A DNA stretch of 9,829 nt from Lachnospiraceae bacterium (GTDB lineage: Bacteria > Bacillota_A > Clostridia > Lachnospirales > Lachnospiraceae). Of this stretch, positions 6,021-9,829 are shown one piece after another (the first letter of the stretch is position 1; every line of letters begins with the position of its first letter). The translations under genes and the position numbers were made by a program. Below the pieces are notes generated by a model, which was given only the letters and a program-made list of their open reading frames with translations, ran no database searches and had not been told where the DNA came from. The stretch spans positions 1 to 9,829 of the forward strand of contig JAGDDC010000317.1 in NCBI GenBank assembly GCA_017958245.1, written 5' to 3'.

Positions 6021-6318
6021 TGTCTCTGGACATACCGTCTGTGAAGTCTTTTCCGTCTATATCGCAGGTGTATACCATTTCAACATGTCCTATGTAAGAG
6101 CTGAATTCATCGGCGGTCATAGCTCTGTAACCGAACGGAACGTATGCATCAGCCTTTCCACAGAGCTCTGCTGCGGTCTGTGTCAGGAAGTCGACATTGT
6201 TGTTGTCACCGTAAGGAGTCCATGCGGGAAGTCCGTTCCCACTCGCGTATTCGTAATGGCAGATCAGTCTGGCGAGCTTAAAGGCATGATGAACCGGGGG
6301 GACGGGGTTAGCGGTCCA
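6013..6318 (-). pseudogene. C-terminal remnant of unrecognised protein
   Basis: Reading the minus strand, 101 codons are open before a TAA at 6013-6015. They encode clearly protein-like sequence: FKLARLICHYEYASGNGLP, AWTPYGDNNNVDFLTQTAAE, LCGKADAYVPFGYRAMTADE, HVEMVYTCDIDGKDFTDGM. The frame is closed upstream by TAA (6319-6321), and no ATG, GTG or TTG lies in the first half, so the 5' part is missing. The natural-looking C-terminus (GMSRDIR then stop) argues that this is the tail of a once longer gene. I do not recognise the family. The + strand frame across 6085-6324 has poor protein character and is taken as its shadow. A G/C homopolymer-rich join (6295-6309 on +) marks the broken end. It meets the XRE-AbrB gene tail to tail. 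Confidence 0.55.
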
Positions 6319-6337
6319 TTATGAAGGGGGTAGAGTA

Positions 6338-6508
6338 TCAGCCGCCTGTCTTGTACTCTGACGGGGGCATGCCGTAGTACTTCTTGAAGATTCTGCTGAA
6401 GTACAGCTGGTCTTCGATCCCCACCTGATATGCAATCTCTTTTAAATATGTTTCTGAAGGGGACGCTTTGATCAAAGAAGCGGCCCTTTCCTTTGGTACA
6501 AAAATGGA
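6338..6508 (-). pseudogene. C-terminal remnant of AraC-family regulator
   Basis: The minus strand encodes 56 open codons ending at TGA (6338-6340). The sequence PKERAASLIKASPSET, YLKEIAYQVGIEDQLYFSRI, FKKYYGMPPSEYKTGG is the second helix-turn-helix and C-terminal end of an AraC/XylS regulator (consensus EIA..VG..D..YFSR.FKK..G..P..YR). Upstream, the frame is closed by TGA (6509-6511), and no sensor domain, first helix-turn-helix or start codon is visible within the following 200 nt. What remains is about one seventh of a normal gene. It sits just upstream, on the same strand, of the other remnant (6013-6318), so an AraC gene and its neighbour may have been deleted together. It is certainly AraC-like; non-functionality is inferred from the truncation. 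Confidence 0.75.
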
Positions 6509-6546
6509 TCATAAGATCCCTGCCTTGTGTATAAATCTTCAACGTT

Positions 6547-6561
6547 TGATTCATTGAATCA
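6547..6561. promoter_or_regulatory. Perfect 15-nt palindrome TGATTC-ATT-GAATCA
   Basis: This perfect inverted repeat lies in the gene-free stretch 6509-6720. It shares the frame TGATT-N5-AATCA with the palindrome at 4139-4153 in front of the ABC operon. It could be an operator for the same or a related regulator, or a relic of the control region of the lost AraC gene. No U-run follows, so it is not a terminator. A 13-codon ATG frame at 6584-6625 nearby has no convincing ribosome binding site and is not called. Confidence 0.35.
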
Positions 6562-6625
6562 GGCGGAGGTACACTCTTTCAGCATGAAAAGATACAGAAA
6601 GTTACTATGTTTTCACTATGAATGA

Positions 6626-6661
6626 TTTCATGCTATGAAAAACATCTTTTTGTGCTATAAT
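6626..6661 (+). promoter_or_regulatory. Extended -10 promoter with operator-like palindrome
   Basis: TGCTATAAT (6653-6661) is a perfect extended -10 element about 70 nt before the DUF1295 gene. The -35 position (about 6633-6638) has no TTGACA match. It is covered by a perfect palindrome TTTCAT-GCT-ATGAAA (6626-6640). A partial copy, TTTCACTATGAA, lies just upstream (6611-6622). A repressor bound there would block the promoter, and an activator could compensate for the missing -35. The bound protein is unknown. Confidence 0.55.
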
Positions 6662-6732
6662 GGAAAGAAAATACAAAAGTGAAGGATTGAATGATCCTGC
6701 TTTGTGACAGGGTATAGGAAAAGGTGGGAGAT

Positions 6733-7578
6733 ATGATGGATAGGATCAAGAACAGCAGGGCGGTCAGCTTTCTGATGATCGCGCTCGTGTATGCAGGCGC
6801 GGCGGCATTTGGGATAGCCATATACAATGCACTCGATCTTTCGTTTCAGTTAGCTCTCCTCATAGCGGATTTTGCGGCGACGGGCTTTGTCTTCGTGTTC
6901 AGCTTGATCTTTTCAAATGCGTCCGTATATGATCCCTACTGGAGCGTACAACCGGTCGTGATCCTCTGGGCGGCAGCAGCTGCAAAGGGTTTCAACGCCG
7001 CAGGTCTTCTGGCGATGATCGCAGTCACCTTCTGGGGGATCAGGCTCACAGCCAACTGGGCATACACCTTCAAGAACCTGAACTCGCAGGACTGGCGTTA
7101 TACGATGCTCAAAGAAAAGACGGGAAGGCTATATCCCTCTGTGAATCTTCTTGGGATACATCTCTTCCCGACACTTGTGGTCTATGCCTGCACCCTGCCC
7201 GCACTCTATCTCTTTGAAGAGGGCGCTCATGTGGGGATCGACAGCATCCTGTGCATAATGATATCCTTCGGAGCGGTGCTGCTTCAGGGAACCGCCGACT
7301 ACCAGATGCACGTGTTCAGAAAAAAAGGCCGCGGCGGACTCATACGCACGGGCCTTTGGAAATATGCGAGACACCCCAACTACCTCGGTGAGATACTCAT
7401 GTGGTGGGGGATAGGTCTCTACAGTGTGCTTTCAATGGGAGCGCATTTCCTCCTGCTGTGGGGAGCGCTTCTCAATACCCTCATGTTCCTGTTCATAAGC
7501 GTTCCTCTCGCCGAGGGCCGCCAGTCGGAGAAGCCCGGCTTTGAAGAGTACAAGGAACAGACGAGGATGTTTATATAA
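6733..7578 (+). CDS. DUF1295 / steroid 5-alpha-reductase-like membrane protein
   Basis: This 281-residue integral membrane protein has about seven to eight helices (near 11-32, 38-60, 72-84, 90-108, 141-162, 171-187, 222-258). The C-terminal signature GRGGLIRTGLWKYARHPNYL followed by GEILMWWG (199-226) is that of DUF1295, related to the C-terminal domain of steroid 5-alpha-reductases and to isoprenylcysteine methyltransferases. In those, this segment binds the nucleotide or SAM cofactor. YDPYWS (67-72), RLTANWA (104-110) and DWRY (120-123) are also typical of DUF1295. A lipid-type substrate is likely, but none is known. ATG 6733 or the adjacent ATG 6736 is preferred to GTG 6724 because AAGGTGGGAG (6721-6730) is the ribosome binding site. 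The gene appears monocistronic, from the extended -10 promoter, and overlaps metF tail to tail by 8 nt. Confidence 0.85.
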   Translation: MMDRIKNSRAVSFLMIALVYAGAAAFGIAIYNALDLSFQLALLIADFAATGFVFVFSLIFSNASVYDPYWSVQPVVILWAAAAAKGFNAAGLLAMIAVTFWGIRLTANWAYTFKNLNSQDWRYTMLKEKTGRLYPSVNLLGIHLFPTLVVYACTLPALYLFEEGAHVGIDSILCIMISFGAVLLQGTADYQMHVFRKKGRGGLIRTGLWKYARHPNYLGEILMWWGIGLYSVLSMGAHFLLLWGALLNTLMFLFISVPLAEGRQSEKPGFEEYKEQTRMFI

Positions 7579-8431
7579 GGCTTCGTATGCCCTCGCAGAT
7601 CCTCTTCGCGACGGAGGGACGGTTCATGGAGTAGAGATGTATCCCGTCCGAACGGTTTGCGATCAGATCGACCACCTGCGAGAGGGCGTGGATCATTCCC
7701 GCTTCGTACAGGGCCTCGGGCTTGTCTCCGAAGGCTCTCAGGATGCTCTCAAAACGAGGGTCGAGCTTCGCACCGCATGTCTCTACCATGCGGCGAATCT
7801 GCTTCTCGTTGATCACGGGCATGATGCCGGGGGTGACGGGCACGTTGATGCCGGCTATCCTGCAGTCCTCGACGAAGCGATAAAAGTGATTGTTGTTAAA
7901 GAAAAGCTGTGTGAGAAGAAGGTCCGCGCCCGCGTCGACCTTCTTTTTAAGATTGAGCATCTCAGAGAGGTGGTCGGGCGAATCCGGGTGATCCTCGGGG
8001 TAGCAGGCGGCGGCTATACCGAAGTCGGTCTTCTCCTTCAGGTAGGCGATGAGGTCGCTCGCATGAGGGAACACGTCTTTCCTCGGTACATCGGGGTTGA
8101 TGTCACCGCGCAGGGCAAGGACGTTCTCAATGCCCGCGTCCGCGATCCTCGCCGCAAAGCTGTCGATCTCCTGCCTGTCGTAGCAGAGACAGGTGAGGTG
8201 CACGACGGGCTCTATCCCGTACTTTTCCTTGATCATCTTTGCTATCTCTATGGTCTTGTTGTTGTTTGAGCTTCCGCCCGCGCCGAAGGTGACGCTTATG
8301 TAATCGGGCTTCAGGTCGGAGAGTATCTCGATCGTAGGCTCGATGTTCCCCAGTTCGTTGTCCTTCTTGGGAGGAAAGATCTCAAACGAAAGCACCTGAC
8401 TCTTTTTCTTGTATATCTCGGAAATCTTCAT
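7571..8431 (-). CDS. metF: Methylenetetrahydrofolate reductase MetF
   Basis: This cytoplasmic FAD enzyme reduces 5,10-methylenetetrahydrofolate to 5-methyltetrahydrofolate, the methyl donor for methionine synthesis. In some anaerobes it also serves the methyl branch of the acetyl-CoA pathway. The full length of 286 residues matches bacterial MetF. Conserved parts in order are SFEIFPPK with catalytic Glu17 (15-22), SVTFGAGGSS (46-55), VVHLTC (76-81), LALRGD with Asp110 (105-110), AAACYPEDHP (140-149), TQLFF with Gln175 (174-178) and TPGIMPV (200-206). The minus-strand ATG at 8431 has AAAGGA a few nt upstream. The leader from its promoter is only about 40 nt, too short for a SAM or cobalamin riboswitch. 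No metH or acetogenesis gene is adjacent, so a methionine role is the default reading. Confidence 0.95.
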   Translation of the reverse strand: MKISEIYKKKSQVLSFEIFPPKKDNELGNIEPTIEILSDLKPDYISVTFGAGGSSNNNKTIEIAKMIKEKYGIEPVVHLTCLCYDRQEIDSFAARIADAGIENVLALRGDINPDVPRKDVFPHASDLIAYLKEKTDFGIAAACYPEDHPDSPDHLSEMLNLKKKVDAGADLLLTQLFFNNNHFYRFVEDCRIAGINVPVTPGIMPVINEKQIRRMVETCGAKLDPRFESILRAFGDKPEALYEAGMIHALSQVVDLIANRSDGIHLYSMNRPSVAKRICEGIRSLI

Positions 8432-8474
8432 GGCTGTCCTTTCTGCGAATGCTTTTTCACGTCCCGCTGCTCTG

Positions 8475-8504
8475 ATTATATCAGCACGAAAACCAAATAG
8501 TCAA
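8475..8504 (-). promoter_or_regulatory. metF: Sigma-70-type promoter of metF
   Basis: On the minus strand, TTGACT (complement of 8499-8504) and a perfect TATAAT (complement of 8475-8480) are separated by 18 nt. The -10 lies 43 nt before the metF ATG. The strong match suggests constitutive expression by the housekeeping sigma factor. Confidence 0.8.
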
Positions 8505-8514
8505 TGAGCACCAC

Positions 8515-8543
8515 TTGCGAAACGGCGAAAAAAGCGGTATAAT
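8515..8543 (+). promoter_or_regulatory. Sigma-70-type promoter of GGDEF sensor gene
   Basis: TTGCGA (8515-8520) and a perfect TATAAT (8538-8543) have the ideal 17-nt spacing. The -10 is 64 nt before the ATG at 8608. Its -35 lies 10 nt from the -35 of the divergent metF promoter, so the two promoters are back to back. The 5' leader (8544-8607) shows no riboswitch-like structure. Confidence 0.78.
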
Positions 8544-8607
8544 TTAGGGGTTTAGAGGCAAATGAACATAAGAGCACAGAAGTGATCTTAGGGAGAACAA
8601 GTTTAAA

Positions 8608-9829
8608 ATGACAGAAGACAACAGAGATAATACAATTGCAGCTTCCAGGCAGGATCCGGATATCGAAGAAAAGAAACAGCGAGTGATGCCCGTCGGCGAT
8701 GTGAGAGGAATCTCGATCGAGACTCTCAAGCGCGGACTCGACGAGAGGCTCAGCGAGAAGGAAGACGACTCAAAGACGATCAAGGGTATCGCCATCAGCA
8801 ATTTTGCATACGTCTTCCTGTTCTCGATCATGCTTTTCACACTGCTCACCATCATCAGTATGATCAACGTATCCGACAAGTACCACAACATGCTGGTCGC
8901 TTCAAACGGCTACAACGAGGCGAGAAACAACATCGATCTCCTGCGGGCAGGTTCCGATTGTCTGACCGAGGAAGTCAGGCAGTTTGTCATAACAGGTGAC
9001 AAGTCCTACATGGACAACTATTTTACCGAGGTCAACGTCACCAGAAGGCGTGACAAGGCTGTGGAGGGACTCTCCGATAACCCCGATATATCGCGTGATA
9101 CCGTAAACAAGCTTGTCGCGGCACTCAACAAGTCAAACAAGCTGAAGGCTATCGAGTGTCACGCTATGCATTTGACAGCTTATCTGAACGGGATCCCAGA
9201 GAGAACGCTCGACCCCGAAGTCCTGGCTTACCAGATCACCGAGGAGGAGTTTGCGGAGTCTGAGACCGAGCTTTTTAAGCAGTCCTACGAGCTCGTGTTC
9301 GGCGATGAGTACATGATGATCAAGGATGAGATCATGGAAGGTCTCGAGGAAGCTTTGGACGGCGTTGAAAACGACACGGGCACAGAACTTGAGATGACGT
9401 CTTCCATGCTCCAGAGAACACTCACGGTTCAGATCATCCTGACGCTGCTCGTGCTGATCGTGATCATCATAGGCGTGGCGAACATGAACTCGCTCATCAT
9501 CCGCCCTATAAAGAACATAGACGAGAAGATCAAGACCGGAGACAATCTGGACCTTGAGGGAGCGCTCGAGATCCAGACCATGGCTCACACATACAACATC
9601 ATCTTAGAGCAGAACAATATGAGAAGGGATCTTTTGAGCTACAAGGCGGAGCATGATGAGCTCACCCAGCTCCTCAACAGGAACGCTTTTGAGAAGATCA
9701 CCTACAAGCTCAAGGATCTTAAGACACCGATGGGTCTGCTGGTGATGGATTTAGACAAGTTCAAGTCGGTCAACGACAGATACGGTCATTCGACCGGTGA
9801 TGAGGCTTTGAAGGTAGTGAGCAAGGTCC
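8608..9829 (+). CDS. Membrane sensor with GGDEF domain, 3' end outside window
   Basis: This is a probable diguanylate cyclase, with 407 codons visible. A 60-residue cytoplasmic N-terminus (including MPVGDVRGISIETL) precedes helix 1 (about 61-86). An extracytoplasmic, mostly helical sensor region (87-270) follows, with VRQFVITGDKSYMDNYFTEV and a VTRRRDK segment, a pattern common in helical-bundle input domains. Helix 2 (273-292) leads to a short HAMP-like linker (about 299-345), then the GGDEF domain from AEHDELTQLLNRNAF (347-361). MDLDKFKSVNDRYGHSTGDE (380-399) contains the metal-binding Asp and substrate-contacting Asn/Asp residues. The window stops before the GG(D/E)EF signature and the I-site, so catalysis cannot be judged. 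LTQLLNR replaces the usual LTGLLNR. The only possible in-frame start is ATG 8608, since TAA at 8569 closes the frame. The ribosome binding site AGGGAG is about 12 nt upstream, which is weak. Confidence 0.85.
   Translation, partial: MTEDNRDNTIAASRQDPDIEEKKQRVMPVGDVRGISIETLKRGLDERLSEKEDDSKTIKGIAISNFAYVFLFSIMLFTLLTIISMINVSDKYHNMLVASNGYNEARNNIDLLRAGSDCLTEEVRQFVITGDKSYMDNYFTEVNVTRRRDKAVEGLSDNPDISRDTVNKLVAALNKSNKLKAIECHAMHLTAYLNGIPERTLDPEVLAYQITEEEFAESETELFKQSYELVFGDEYMMIKDEIMEGLEEALDGVENDTGTELEMTSSMLQRTLTVQIILTLLVLIVIIIGVANMNSLIIRPIKNIDEKIKTGDNLDLEGALEIQTMAHTYNIILEQNNMRRDLLSYKAEHDELTQLLNRNAFEKITYKLKDLKTPMGLLVMDLDKFKSVNDRYGHSTGDEALKVVSKV

Noticed and set aside
6085..6324. A 79-codon + strand ORF
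   Set aside because: It lies antisense to the protein-like remnant 6013-6318, has Cys/Arg/Val-rich composition without a recognisable pattern and no good ribosome binding site.
6264..6554. A 96-codon minus-strand ORF
   Set aside because: It is in a different frame from the AraC remnant, which carries the real protein signal; its composition is not protein-like.
7541..8269. A 242-codon + strand ORF over metF
   Set aside because: It is the mirror frame of metF, whose motifs are unmistakable on the other strand.
8432..8474. A riboswitch in the metF leader
   Set aside because: Only about 40 nt lie between the -10 box and the ATG, too short for SAM or cobalamin classes.

Overview
The window looks like chromosomal DNA from a Gram-positive anaerobe of the Clostridia, most likely Lachnospiraceae. 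This is inferred from a class B sortase next to a sorting-signal surface protein, a small four-cysteine protein resembling the lachnospiral DUF6472 family, the form of the RlmD-type methyltransferase, an XRE-AbrB fusion regulator, mid-range GC with AT-rich intergenic islands, and strong AGGAGG-type ribosome binding sites, several driving TTG starts. TGA is used as a normal stop throughout. No rRNA, tRNA, CRISPR array, insertion sequence or phage gene is visible.

Region 1 (1-4065, all + strand) reads like one transcription unit: a 5'-truncated class B sortase, a secreted wall-anchored protein with a VPKTG sorting signal (its likely substrate), a 13-codon ORF whose stop overlaps the next start, an RlmD-type 23S rRNA uracil methyltransferase interrupted by an in-frame TGA, a DUF3592-like two-helix membrane protein overlapping it by 4 nt, and a 56-residue four-cysteine protein. 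Region 2 (4066-6020, + strand) starts with an AT-rich leader carrying two palindromes, followed by a tight three-gene operon: ABC ATPase, six-helix permease, and a regulator joining an XRE helix-turn-helix to a SpoVT/AbrB domain. It looks like a self-regulated exporter cassette with unknown substrate.

Region 3 (about 6013-6720) has no intact gene. On the minus strand it holds two remnants: the C-terminal end of an AraC-family regulator (6338-6508) and the C-terminal end of an unrecognised protein (6013-6318). It also contains two perfect 15-nt palindromes and an extended -10 promoter for the next gene.

Region 4 (6733-9829) holds a + strand DUF1295/steroid-5-alpha-reductase-like membrane protein, convergent by 8 nt with a minus-strand metF (methylenetetrahydrofolate reductase). 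metF shares a divergent promoter region with a + strand membrane sensor carrying a GGDEF domain that runs off the window before the GGDEF signature.

No wholly new system can be proven here. The points most worth checking are the TGA inside the methyltransferase, the linked sortase-substrate pair, the ABC operon with its fusion regulator and palindromic leader, and the two minus-strand remnants that a routine annotation would leave blank.
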